Assembly: GCA_964629645.1 (NCBI GenBank)
Contig: CAZVSU010000039.1
Location: forward strand, 1 to 24,324
Reading direction: 5' to 3'
Source of the DNA: JAAKFL01 sp964629645
GTDB lineage: Bacteria; Chlamydiota; Chlamydiia; Chlamydiales; SLFE01
Length of the DNA: 24,324 bases
Shown here piece by piece: positions 18,801 to 20,358 of the stretch. The translations under genes and the position numbers were made by a program. The notes under the pieces are model-generated. The model did no database searches. It was not told the DNA's origin and was given only the letters and a program-made list of their open reading frames with translations. How positions within the stretch are numbered: position 1 is the first letter of the stretch; every line of letters begins with the position of its first letter.

Positions 18801-20305
18801 GGGGCAGATATGCAAGTGCAAATCCTGGTGCGTCGTGGCAGGGTATGACTGATGATGATTCTGATAATTATCAGGCTGCAGTTCATGCCTGTCGGATGTT
18901 TAATCTGCCGATTTCCATTGCAATCAATAGTCAGATGGCTGGTAGTGATTCTATGTGGAATCGGATGCAGGATGAATTAAATGTTTCTGATAATATTTGG
19001 GAACCAGCGGTTCATACTCGCTCTCATCCTTGCAGTAGTAGTGCCTATTCGAATCCAACGTATGGTGGGTATGACGGGCAGATTAACGGATGTGCTCAGG
19101 ATATATTGGAGAATCTTTCTGGTGTTTCCTATGGCGATTACATATTTGAGTTTATTTTGCCGTGTGGGTATTCTGATAGTACGTTAGAGGCAACATCTGC
19201 AGGTAATTTTATTTTCGTCCGTGATTGGACTGGTGGTGATCATCCGAGTAGCACGGATTATGAATCGTGGAATCCAACCTACGATTATTATGGCGTTGGT
19301 GGTTTTGAAACAAAAGCATATGATGCAGTTTTCCAGAGTAGATCTCCTTATGGAAGATTCTACCAAGATGATGTTGATGAGTTGGATGATGCGTTTGATA
19401 CGGTGTATACTAATGGCGGTATCTTTTATGGTATGTGGCATTCTGATCGATATCAGAATAGTGTGATTCATGATACTCGTGAAGGTATAGATGGAGTGCA
19501 GGGTTCTTCGTTAATTCAACATTTCAAACATGTAGCGAATCGAACAGATGTTTGGTATGTTGCAAATGGCTGGCTGTATTCGTATCATATGGTTGCGAAG
19601 AATGCTAGCATAATCGAATATACTGGTGATGTTAAAAACATACCAATGACCGTGGTGAATGATGATGAAGAAACGTTTGCGTTTAAGTCATTGTCTGGTT
19701 TGGAGGATGATGTGACATATTATTATCGTGTAAAAGCCCAGGATATAGCAGGAAATGATGCTGAAATACCGGTGAGTCCAGATTATCGTAACTTTACAGT
19801 GCTGACTGGTGCAGATACGTTGCCTCCAGAAATTAATAATGTTGACATTGCATTTTCTGATCCGATGGATACAGATCCAAATTATGGCTGGGAGAACATC
19901 ACTTGTACTGTAACTGATAACACTGGTGTTGGTCAGGTGAAGGTGAATGTGACGTTTCCTGATAGTCATACTGAGACTTTTGTGATGACTAACAGTGGTG
20001 GTAGTCAGTACTATTATAATACGACATTTTCTGCTGTTGGGGACTATAGTTACTTCATTTGGGCTGATGACATCAGTGGTAATGAGAATACGTCTAGTGC
20101 TGATCTGTTTCAGATTGCACCGAATTGGGATATTATTATCGATGGAACATGTAATATGATGGATGCAACGCAGATTTCTCTGAATTGGAATAGTGGTGAT
20201 GGAAGTAATCCAGGTTGGATTCGAGCTGATATTGATAATAATGGATATGTCAATATGATTGATGCAACGCAGATTTCTCTTCATTGGCAGGAGTCTTGGT
20301 GGTAA
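2..20305 (+). CDS. Giant multidomain secreted/surface protein with C-terminal dockerin (5' partial)
   Basis: The frame is open from base 2 and the first residues (FTDDSGNKLNHEIEYF) lie in the middle of a DUF2341 domain, so the GTG at 5 is not the start and the N-terminus is upstream. At least 6,767 codons are visible, roughly 0.7 MDa. Domain order (residues numbered from the GTG at 5): six DUF2341+LamG units (starting near 1, 382, 1412, 1950, 2392, 3425); two BNR/sialidase-like domains (~905-1198, ~2915-3210); Ig/FN3 spacers, eight of one family with an SGxWxxI-like core; an FG-GAP propeller (~4260-4655); five LamG domains nested in Ig-like domains (~3760-6100, with FN3 and the propeller between); a CE4-like deacetylase (~6150-6540); FN3; Ig; dockerin (6705-6766). 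NxS/T sequons are very frequent, fitting extracellular glycosylation. Family knowledge makes LamG carbohydrate/ligand-binding and dockerin a cohesin ligand; adhesion plus polysaccharide modification on the cell surface is inferred. DUF2341 function is unknown. Stop TAA is at 20303. Confidence 0.93.
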   Translation: MVFTDDSGNKLNHEIEYFQGSGGNLTAWVNCTVLSSTVDTVLWMYYGNGMCSSQENPVGVWDAGFKGVWHLNETSSGEVKDSTSNDFDGTPSGGITFDTVGVADGGNQFDGSTGYISTGLYPESVPRTLEYWVKYDGLGADDQSIGCHDGTRRFYAGIKDNGNVWYGMGNKYKEGNPSGVSTGNWYYFSMTGDESNCELYINNILVDSLSYSSSGTSTHDFHIGARLWSGSVIDNIDGVMDEVRVSYTNRNSSWRGATYNNINDSSSFYEIGEEQTIVEDPMVSNEYPENGYTSVELDPTLSVDVTDFQGDSMDIMFMTNESGSWSQIGSTQSGGNGTYTQVTSVFNEYNKDYWWSANVRDTSTGNWTNETYVFTTDVEPILDWLFVKKITIDHSLVDSNLSNFPVLISIDSDDNLSDHAFGSDIFFKNGDRTQVFNHEIEYFDKPTGRLVAWVNVTSLSSTQDTVLWMYYGNSSCESQENPVGVWDAGFSMVQHLNETSGVHVDSTVYGNNGSCYGGVSQDVVGMFSGGISFDGSDDYVDCGHSSSLDINDYLTAEVWLKFNDNSGVQRFLNKRDDNNGYLFQVYNSGGYPPYQAGIKKDGNWQYVEYSLTPTVGQWYHMAYTFDNDDKMLRLYLDGELVATGSTPTNIGSTTNSLRLGAYFDNSNWFNGVMDEARVSSVTRSSEWLKACYNNQHDPSSFCSISKELPSGVPIVSDPDPVDGAVEVPITLSELSFTISDFDGDMMNYTVGTIPYVGGGSAEEQPDGRYSVSVSGLSKSTTYQWYVNVTDGEHTVNETFSFTTGVAIHFSDPMPADGGERGALNPDLSIMVSHDEGLPVDMLFRTDANGEWETIGVYNGVGNGSYSQRTRWYNHSYFDARGKTFNWSVNATDGDCWVNRTYSFDMVHYIGDRVTDIVMAMCWKFGYIKPGWEQNKVFAAFQEYSPRSWAAYDLDQGWYKTYQSLFAKGYMSHAFWGYWDGMYHQIGSKPGWHAIDSPTFEEFNTMSKPPDEYYFGSVDSWDVIGSTYSFNDSHAWIMAGDGGYIRYWPWSKETGWQDRVNVVSGVLGRDTVGLLRHNQSTWYLYTAHDNALQYVKSTDGGETWSSSLQSTGITATSGSETRTSFAKYGSNYYVFVVNGGEAVCYHSTDGETWSNRQKIMDHTMMHHGTFLHQSALISTANRNNAYHDTQFAGILVVPEMISYPGKPTNHFPSNDTSFNSDTTSALLEVVVHGNQTYDVAFYWANGSFIGEDKLLEEGDIASVEVTDLSYDTTYEWYAVARGATLEYTGGVPESTTDENWSKTWCFHVAAPENPQVSNEIPVDGSMNNYPESVLSVDVMDFQGDTMEISFMTNASGTWDHIGTTQFGGNNTYTQIATVFDSYDTRYYWSVNCSDGQGHWINETYSFVTCDNIFDWPYYRKITIDHSKVYDDFAHFPVLISINSDSDLAAHAFGPDIFFKNKDRTQVFNHEIEYFDKSTGRLVSWVNVTSLSSTEDTVLWMYYGNSTCESQENVVGTWDDHYMGVWHLDEKDGTVFDSTSNAVDGTPLNKISQDVSGFIDGADSFDSYGNDKLSGYIDIASPDWSSSTEGTINAWIKCSGNGETGLNADTAFYYHVNDDNYIVLNRDLARVKVDGNSYDAYFSSNLNDNNWHYVTLTMGPNGVKVYVDGILEDTNTGTNKAFDLGPSTYSLIGLRAVVIDTPDAQQTYYFGYNGIIDDVKVSNPAHNAEWIQTEYINQYDPSSFYNVSEELTFTDDPEVFNEYPLEGSMGVELNPTLSIDVMDMQGDSMEIIFMTNESGSWSQIGSTQSGGNGTYTQATAVFNEYNKDYWWSANVCDTSSGNWTNETYSFKTGIDNAPVFSFENPLNGSIGVPVNLSSVNVTIEDPEGDSFDWSIEIHPDIGSSSGAGEFNGIKVCSVSGLSYDTTYTWFVNASDSGSGESSNETFVFTTEFEPVLDWPYYRKIMINHTKVEGDLVNFPVLINISADDDLRDFAFGDDIRFFNDDKTFLYHHEIEYFDKPAGRLVAWVNISSLSGSEDTVIWLNYGNSTCESQENPDGVWANQYLGVWHLNETIGTVYDSTDNNVHGTPQYNIIQDVDGWIDGAAHLESTGDDLNSGRIYIGDPDWSTFSDGTISAWIKCEGTGDSGNNADTIFYYPVGTEGASTTNILLNRDRGRVRVSGTNYIVDFSTPLDDDSWHYVTMTMGSDGIRLYVDGELEGTNTGTTNAFDIGSSTSSYIGFRNYDPYAFGYNGIVDEVRVSGVARDDAWIKTSFNNYHDPSSFYCLVGGEAENPVLFDEYPSDGSSGVELNPTLSIYVESPVGNNMDVLFMSNASGSWSQIGSTQSGGNGTYTQATAVFNEYNKDYWWSANVRDTSTGNWTNETFVFSTEFEPVLDWPYYRMITINHSLVDEDLVNFPVLVSIDSDVTLSAHAFGPDIFFKNEDRTLVFNHEIEYFDKPTGRLVAWVNVTSLSSTEDTVLWMYYGNSTCESQENPDGVWNSGFVMVQHLNETGGVHYDSTVFGNNGSCYGGVSQDVMGMFAGGVSFDGIDDYVDCGHSSSLDINDYLTAEVWLKFNDDSVTQRFLNKRDDDNGYLFQFWSSDFSSYEGGIKKDGNWQKAMYDLVPTVGQWYHMAYTFDNDDKTLRLYLDGELVATGSTSTNIGSTTNSLRLGAYFDNSNWFNGVMDEARVSSVTRSSEWLKACYHNQHDPSSFYSISEEMPSGAPIITDPDPVDGAVEVPITLSELSFTISDFDGDLINYTVGTIPYIGGGSGNDKPDGRYSVPVSGLSKSTTYSWYVNVTDGEHSVNNSFSFMTESSINLVDPLPENGGERGALNPDLSITVSHDGGLPVDVYFGTDANGVWETIGGYTSVGNGSYSQRTRWYNHSYFDSRGRSFNWSVNATDGDCWLNRTYSFDMVHYIGDRVTDIVMAMCWKFGYIKPGWEQNKVFAAFQEYSPRSWAAYDLDQGWYKTYQSLYSSGYQSHPFWGYWNNSYHMIAHKQTSGHWHSVDSPTFVDYQNKSLYQDLYTFGNVDSYENIGSTYSFNDSYAWIMAGDGGYIRYWPWSKETGWQDRVNVVSGVLGRDTVALLRHNQSTWYLYTSHNNALQYVKSTDAGETWSSSLQSTGITATSGSQTRTSFAKYGSNYYVFVVNGGEAVCYHSTDGETWSNRQKIMDHTMMHHGTFLHQSALISTANRNNAYHDTQFAGILVVPEMISYPGKPTNHFPSNDTSFNSDTTSALLEVVVHGNQTYDVAFYWANGSFIGEDKLLEEGDIASVEVTDLSYDTTYEWYAVARGATLEYTGGIPESTTDENWSKTWCFHVAAPENPQVSNELPVDGSMNNYPEPVLSVDVIDHQGDDVTVYFNSNASGNWQTICVNSSTNNETVYCNNTKNMSNYDTTYWWSVNCSDGQGHWTNETFSFTTFDEVFDWPYYRKITIDHSKVYDNFTHFPVLISIDSDNDLAMHAFGDDIFFKNADNSSRYNHEVEYFDKSTGRLVSWVNVTSLSSTENTVLWMYYGNSTCDSQENVVGTWDDHYLGVWHLDEKDGTVFDSTSNPVDGAALNNIDQDVSGFIDGADSFDSFGNDPDSGSIYLGSPNWSASSEGTISAWIKCSGNGESGLDADTIFNYNVDDVSDFINLNREKATVKVDGTAYDAVFSSDLGDNSWHYVTLTMGNDGVKVYVDGNLEDTNTGTTKAFDMGVSDRANIARRIFTSVEAGDPYDFFGFNGTMDEVRVSNPAHSAEWIMTEYLNQVDPASFYDVASESSVPIVSLLSPSNDSIFYEENVTFIANVVDDTGVKNVSLYSDISGSMQKEQTQNVTLGEYNYDPSMRLWMHLNNDSNIGEDYFSNNMVFDYSDSGNHGTNYGATYVSDGKYGGAMLFDGVSDYVSVPGDGSLDFGQSGTISFWMNWSGVASGLDGVISRGAQTGTWCIRLDSGNSHMQFRIYNHHTVDSGVVPSTGWEHWALTINGSEYTWYRNGVEVASEVYSTESILHAGDLYLGYYQGYEYFNGLLDEVAIYDRVLYPSEIEELYRGDNITSYKAFFQVNDISDDVYKWNCEALDIDGQSAMAERDWVFTVDAVPDAPVVSHVYPADNEEGIMLNPTLSVDVVDPQGDDVTVRFFTNVSGSGWSQIGSDQSGGNDTYSQSTSVFDEYYTSYWWAVNVSDDVGNYNNQTFMFTTRGEVLSSDLNTVLSVTANSDVSDSMNVTFYGDGEKIITLYNVSNGSSASYLWNTLAHGSTHTWNVSIDDGFSINESGLFSFTVVDPPTMNLGYESRIVGEYTGNHDIVVGDYNNDLLLDFAADGFRDDSLYWFEQGGGYANFSGHLIDNDLKNAHDIQQGDINGDGQLDFVGLQLSNNSGDYNEPPAKVFWYEKDPESASWTRHLIEESDTGYLIGARQAEIIDVDGDGDNDVVVATDKEGGTPTGGYVIWYENLNGDGTSWKRYNVGNDTRRMHQYVNVADIDGDGNLDFVASGTRFHIYWGPSDPCQDNWSNTQIGSNMWSCNQLYDFDGDGDLDIVIGAQSSTRRISIFENPGGSDVRDPSKWTEHVIDTCTYNLRFKGIRLYDMNADGHMDIVAAGNGEGTPYAGSFARIYFGQGNLDDWDPMYLINITDTDPGLYGVHELEVGDFNNDNIMDFILAGCYCNKMIMYYGYNYSYEPTIDFVPPTPADGATQQDDSVFVNTSVDASQDSYAFVDFDESNLLWLTMDELNATGHPLDRSSYDINCVKHGHAYSSFDNRFGRAFLFDGNEDYISFDDNMSTFENRTMGTLSAWVYWDSSDTDGGGAVLSASDSSDASSDLSLIMLEGNLDFFIREDGVSPPGAGVGDLRFVDFPQDEWHHVAVTQDGSTIRLFVDGVMVDSSSSSAWFSDVSDIDALTVGARDDASSGVEYELGGQIDDLLIFNRALDADEMLALYDATTYPLSHNFTDLSYGLYSFSVHVIDKAGNVDQTESRTVTVPAPQAPIVSDEYPVDNAMSVPLNPTLSITVSDLQSDTLEIRFMTNESGSWSQIGTTQSGGNGTYTQLTTVFDEYNAEYWWSVNVSNSENHWNNQTYMFSTEMIPIVNLVSPVNNSLIHDDQILFKADVLDDTGIKNLSLFTDISGSWQFEQTMSTIGEYNYDPDMSLWMHFNNDSGVGEDYSNNEIVYDYSDDLNHGSKTGVVYNPSGRFGGAFDFDGVDDKITIPEDSSLNFGQQGTISFWLNWSGSAVDHDGVISRDGGMDTWAVRIDHSSGDHMQFRIYGKETIDSGLTPSMDWEHWAITINGSKYTWYQGGVQVASQTYSGALLAHVGPVLIGSYYDGSNYDFYNGSLDEIAIFNRALSDDEISVLAGQSYPTSCTATFNVVNIPDGTYKWGCNAYDVDDHVGWSEENWTVTVDTEIDISFVPPTPTDGSSLDANHIFVNTSIWSWQDSYAFIDINASNLLWLTMDQINATGHPVDRSSHDIKFVKHGDAQQTDGVFNKSFIFDGDGDYVLFNDNVSLFQDLSTGTISVWVYSDDSNGAFFAASDSSDGGSDVSLMNLWGDLRFFVREDGTPLPGASYGSQTEPGDLTVIGFPENEWHHIVVTQDGGMLRLFVDGVMVDNSSSTAWFDDVSDIDALMIGARDDSSPGVEYEIDGRIDDFLLFDRALDSVEVQALYNASELYHDFTGLSYGEYEFNGYLLGVDGTIDQTEMRTVSLESVTPLVSNEYPVDDSTGVEVNPTLYIDVEDAQGDDVEVRFMTNTSGPWTQIGSTQSGGNDTYTQSTSVFDEYNKDYWWSVNVSDVDNNWMNETFSFKTMIEPGGPVDVTLISPLNNSLLGTDDIVFKSSLVDDSGVRNVSLYTNTSGSWQKEETIDVTGGEYNYDSSMNLWMHFNNDSNVGENYSSSDLVYDYSNHNNGTLDGPTYITDGKYNGAFNFDGVDDKIDVASDSSLDFGQQGTIAFWLNWSGSASSYDGVLSRDGEIGGDGTWCIRINSLESDHLQFRLYNQYTIDSGVTPSTSWEHWAITINGSDYTWYRNGSEIATDTYSGNTINHGGPLYIGMYNNIGDYCYYNGLLDEVAIYNRTLSESEIEQLSSSGNCTSYTAQFTMQDISDGNYAWNCLAYDIDNQSSWASDNWTFMVDTTAPSLTYVSPTPDDGATITMSTATINVSSNENLSSATLVLWNESADIEDNVFQVSIDEPSWDQWGFEYPTTYVFNLSNDASDVEVFRKDNMSDSWSSIIEKSSSDFFNGIECYRINYTKNKAYVSVGYNTTNEIYLKFENVSNVEFDSIAHYYDDRKAAYTLSNDNWGRYASANPGASWQGMTDDDSDNYQAAVHACRMFNLPISIAINSQMAGSDSMWNRMQDELNVSDNIWEPAVHTRSHPCSSSAYSNPTYGGYDGQINGCAQDILENLSGVSYGDYIFEFILPCGYSDSTLEATSAGNFIFVRDWTGGDHPSSTDYESWNPTYDYYGVGGFETKAYDAVFQSRSPYGRFYQDDVDELDDAFDTVYTNGGIFYGMWHSDRYQNSVIHDTREGIDGVQGSSLIQHFKHVANRTDVWYVANGWLYSYHMVAKNASIIEYTGDVKNIPMTVVNDDEETFAFKSLSGLEDDVTYYYRVKAQDIAGNDAEIPVSPDYRNFTVLTGADTLPPEINNVDIAFSDPMDTDPNYGWENITCTVTDNTGVGQVKVNVTFPDSHTETFVMTNSGGSQYYYNTTFSAVGDYSYFIWADDISGNENTSSADLFQIAPNWDIIIDGTCNMMDATQISLNWNSGDGSNPGWIRADIDNNGYVNMIDATQISLHWQESWW
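1148..2125 (+). other. DUF2341 + LamG unit 2
   Basis: DUF2341 opens at DWLFVKKITIDHS and runs through FPVLISI, FGSDIFFKN, NHEIEYFD and LWMYYGN. LamG follows from VQHLNE to the closing GVMDEARVSS. Units 2 and 5 are near copies. They differ mostly in a patch at about 1690-1845, where base use is visibly more A/C-rich than in the flanks. Two cysteines (GSCYGG and VDCGHSS) could pair. Confidence 0.85.
2691..2880 (+). repeat. 190-bp block identical to 8718-8907
   Basis: Read by eye, the block is identical base for base, synonymous sites included, to 8718-8907. It is bounded by mismatches at 2690 (G versus C) and 2881 (C versus T). It encodes the start of the BNR-like domain. Confidence 0.85.
2717..3600 (+). 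other. BNR/sialidase-like propeller domain, copy A
   Basis: The domain starts after VNRTYSFD and contains one classical Asp-box, STDGGETW, at residue 1095 (nt 3287) and one shortened box, STDGETW, at residue 1145 (nt 3437). Asp-boxes mark beta-propeller blades in sialidases and other glycan-acting proteins. The aromatic-rich sequence (FWGYW, YIRYWPWS) fits a glycan-facing surface. I could not identify a sialidase catalytic set (arginine triad, Tyr/Glu), so enzymatic activity is not claimed. Confidence 0.6.
3357..3868 (+). repeat. 512-bp block identical to 9393-9904
   Basis: It is identical base for base by eye to 9393-9904. Mismatches bound it at 3356 (G versus C) and 3869 (G versus A). It covers the end of the BNR-like domain and most of the next FN3 domain. 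Confidence 0.85.
4238..5245 (+). other. DUF2341 + LamG unit 3
   Basis: DUF2341 opens at DWPYYRKITIDHSKV. The LamG section contains GVWHLDE, FDSTSN, INAWIKCSG, WHYVTLTMG, VKVYVDG and GIIDDVKVS. It is paralogous to unit 6 at the matching place in the second duplication copy. The stretch about 4690-5240 uses more A and C than the surrounding G/T-rich code. Confidence 0.85.
5390..5500 (+). repeat. 111-bp FN3 cassette block identical to 6998-7108
   Basis: This is the core of the FN3 cassette (GSWSQIG, GGNGTYTQ, FNEYNKDYWW). It is identical by eye to 6998-7108, while the preceding halves of the two FN3 domains differ. A third copy at 968-1078 carries a few changes. Confidence 0.8.
5852..6865 (+). 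other. DUF2341 + LamG unit 4
   Basis: DUF2341 opens at DWPYYRKIMINHTKV and LamG ends at GIVDEVRVSG. The LamG is of the same subtype as units 3 and 6 (AWIKCEG, WHYVTMTMG, LYVDGELEG). This unit and its flanking FN3 spacers lie between the two large duplication copies and have no partner in copy B. Confidence 0.85.
6998..7108 (+). repeat. 111-bp FN3 cassette block identical to 5390-5500
   Basis: Partner of the block at 5390-5500. It sits just upstream of duplication copy B. Confidence 0.8.
7178..8150 (+). other. DUF2341 + LamG unit 5
   Basis: DUF2341 opens at DWPYYRMITINHSLV. The LamG keeps the GSCYGG and VDCGHSS cysteines and the closing GVMDEARVSS of unit 2. It is the first domain pair of duplication copy B. 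Confidence 0.85.
8718..8907 (+). repeat. 190-bp block identical to 2691-2880
   Basis: Partner of the block at 2691-2880, offset 6,027. Confidence 0.85.
8744..9636 (+). other. BNR/sialidase-like propeller domain, copy B
   Basis: It is the second copy of the domain at 2717-3600. Its Asp-boxes are STDAGETW at residue 3107 (nt 9323) and STDGETW at residue 3157 (nt 9473). It is three residues longer than copy A because of an insertion in the variable patch (KQTSGHWHSVDSPTF against KPGWHAIDSPTF). Confidence 0.6.
9393..9904 (+). repeat. 512-bp block identical to 3357-3868
   Basis: Partner of the block at 3357-3868, offset 6,036. Confidence 0.85.
10277..11285 (+). other. DUF2341 + LamG unit 6
   Basis: DUF2341 opens at DWPYYRKITIDHSKV and LamG ends at GTMDEVRVSNPAH. 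It matches unit 3 closely over DUF2341 and the first part of LamG, then diverges. It is the last domain pair of duplication copy B and is followed directly by the first Ig-like domain with a nested LamG. Confidence 0.85.
11288..12228 (+). other. Ig-like domain with nested LamG (type A, copy 1)
   Basis: The Ig-like start (VSLLSPSNDSIF, VKNVSLYSDISGS) is interrupted by a LamG domain (LWMHLNN at 11486 to EIEELY near 12090). It resumes at YKAFFQVNDISDDVYKWNC and ends at DWVFTVD. LamG signatures include YVSVPGDGSLDFGQ, TISFWMNW and EVAIYDRVL. Confidence 0.75.
12542..12790 (+). other. Divergent Ig/FN3-like spacer before the propeller
   Basis: About 83 residues with beta-sandwich spacing (NVTFYGDGEKI, SYLWNTLAHGSTHTWNVSI, LFSFTVV). 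It is not of the SGSWSQIG cassette family and occurs once in this window. Confidence 0.5.
12790..13970 (+). other. Seven-repeat FG-GAP/VCBS beta-propeller
   Basis: Seven Ca-binding-type loops occur at residues 4287 (DYNNDLLLD), 4337 (DINGDGQLD), 4400 (DVDGDGDND), 4458 (DIDGDGNLD), 4505 (DFDGDGDLD), 4563 (DMNADGHMD) and 4625 (DFNNDNIMD), spaced 47-63 residues apart. This is the pattern of the FG-GAP/VCBS family, which folds as an integrin-alpha-like seven-bladed propeller. The first and last loops are the most degenerate. The likely role is ligand binding outside the cell; the ligand is unknown. Confidence 0.88.
13974..14872 (+). other. Ig-like domain with nested LamG (type B, copy 1)
   Basis: The host Ig-like domain opens at DFVPPTPADGATQ. 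LamG runs from LLWLTMDELNATGHP (14099) to LLIFNRALDADEMLALY (~14745). The host strands resume at HNFTDLSYGLYSFSVHVIDKAGN. The LamG carries GTLSAWVYW, WHHVAVTQDG and LFVDGVMVD. Confidence 0.75.
15176..16127 (+). other. Ig-like domain with nested LamG (type A, copy 2)
   Basis: The host opens at VNLVSPVNNSLIHDD and IKNLSLFTDISGSW. LamG runs from LWMHFNN (15368) to DDEISVL (~15980). The host resumes at CTATFNVVNIPDGTYKWGC and ends at NWTVTVD. Confidence 0.75.
16136..17020 (+). other. Ig-like domain with nested LamG (type B, copy 2)
   Basis: The host opens at SFVPPTPTDGSSL. LamG runs from LLWLTMDQINATGHP (16259) to VEVQALYN (~16910). The host resumes at YHDFTGLSYGEYEF. It differs from copy 1 mainly by a longer loop around DGTPLPGASYGSQTEPGD. 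Confidence 0.75.
17336..18303 (+). other. Ig-like domain with nested LamG (type A, copy 3)
   Basis: The host opens at VTLISPLNNSLLGTDD and VRNVSLYTNTSGSW. LamG runs from LWMHFNN (17537) to ESEIEQL (~18154). The host resumes at YTAQFTMQDISDGNYAWNC and ends at NWTFMVD. Confidence 0.75.
18305..19805 (+). other. NodB/CE4 polysaccharide-deacetylase-like domain, apparently set into an Ig-like domain
   Basis: Motif equivalents of the NodB family are visible: motif 1 LSNDNW with D6264 (nt 18791), motif 2 HTRSHP with H6337 and H6341 (nt 19013 and 19025), motif 3 LPCGY with P6386 (nt 19160), and a late YGMWHSD with H6479 (nt 19439). Canonical motif 1 is TFDDG, in which the second Asp is a metal ligand; here it is Asn. 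CE4 enzymes remove acetyl groups from chitin, peptidoglycan or other polysaccharides using a D-H-H-bound metal. Ig-like strands flank the domain (ATLVLWN before, about 18408-18428, and IPMTVVND plus VTYYYRVKAQDIAGN after, about 19640-19760). A 70-80-residue beta-rich segment precedes motif 1. Family assignment is fairly likely; activity is uncertain. Confidence 0.62.
20117..20305 (+). other. C-terminal dockerin of the giant protein
   Basis: There are two Ca-loop/F-helix repeats. The second (residues 6742-6753, DIDNNGYVNMID) is canonical DxDxNGxVxxxD. The first (6709-6720, DIIIDGTCNMMD) keeps positions 1, 5, 6, 9 and 12 but has Ile at position 3. Both are followed by ATQISLxW. Dockerins bind cohesins, and three neighbouring genes encode cohesins. 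Confidence 0.85.
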
Positions 20306-20346
20306 GCAAAGATGATTCATTAATATGTTCAAAGAAACGTAAACGT

Positions 20347-20352
20347 AGGAGA
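20347..20352 (+). promoter_or_regulatory. Ribosome binding site for the 20359 gene
   Basis: AGGAGA sits 6 nt before the ATG at 20359. It decides between this start and the in-frame TTG at 20284, which overlaps the giant gene, has no such site and would put 25 unlikely residues before the signal peptide. Confidence 0.8.
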
Positions 20353-20358
20353 AATGAT

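Noticed and set aside
20284..20358. TTG start at 20284 for the cohesin-PKD protein
   Set aside because: It overlaps the end of the giant gene, has no ribosome binding site and puts 25 residues before a normal signal peptide; ATG 20359 has AGGAGA.
20306..20358. Independent promoter before the cohesin-PKD gene
   Set aside because: CATTAATATG near 20317 is A/T-rich, but the position would put the transcription start almost on the ATG and no BRE-like element is clear.
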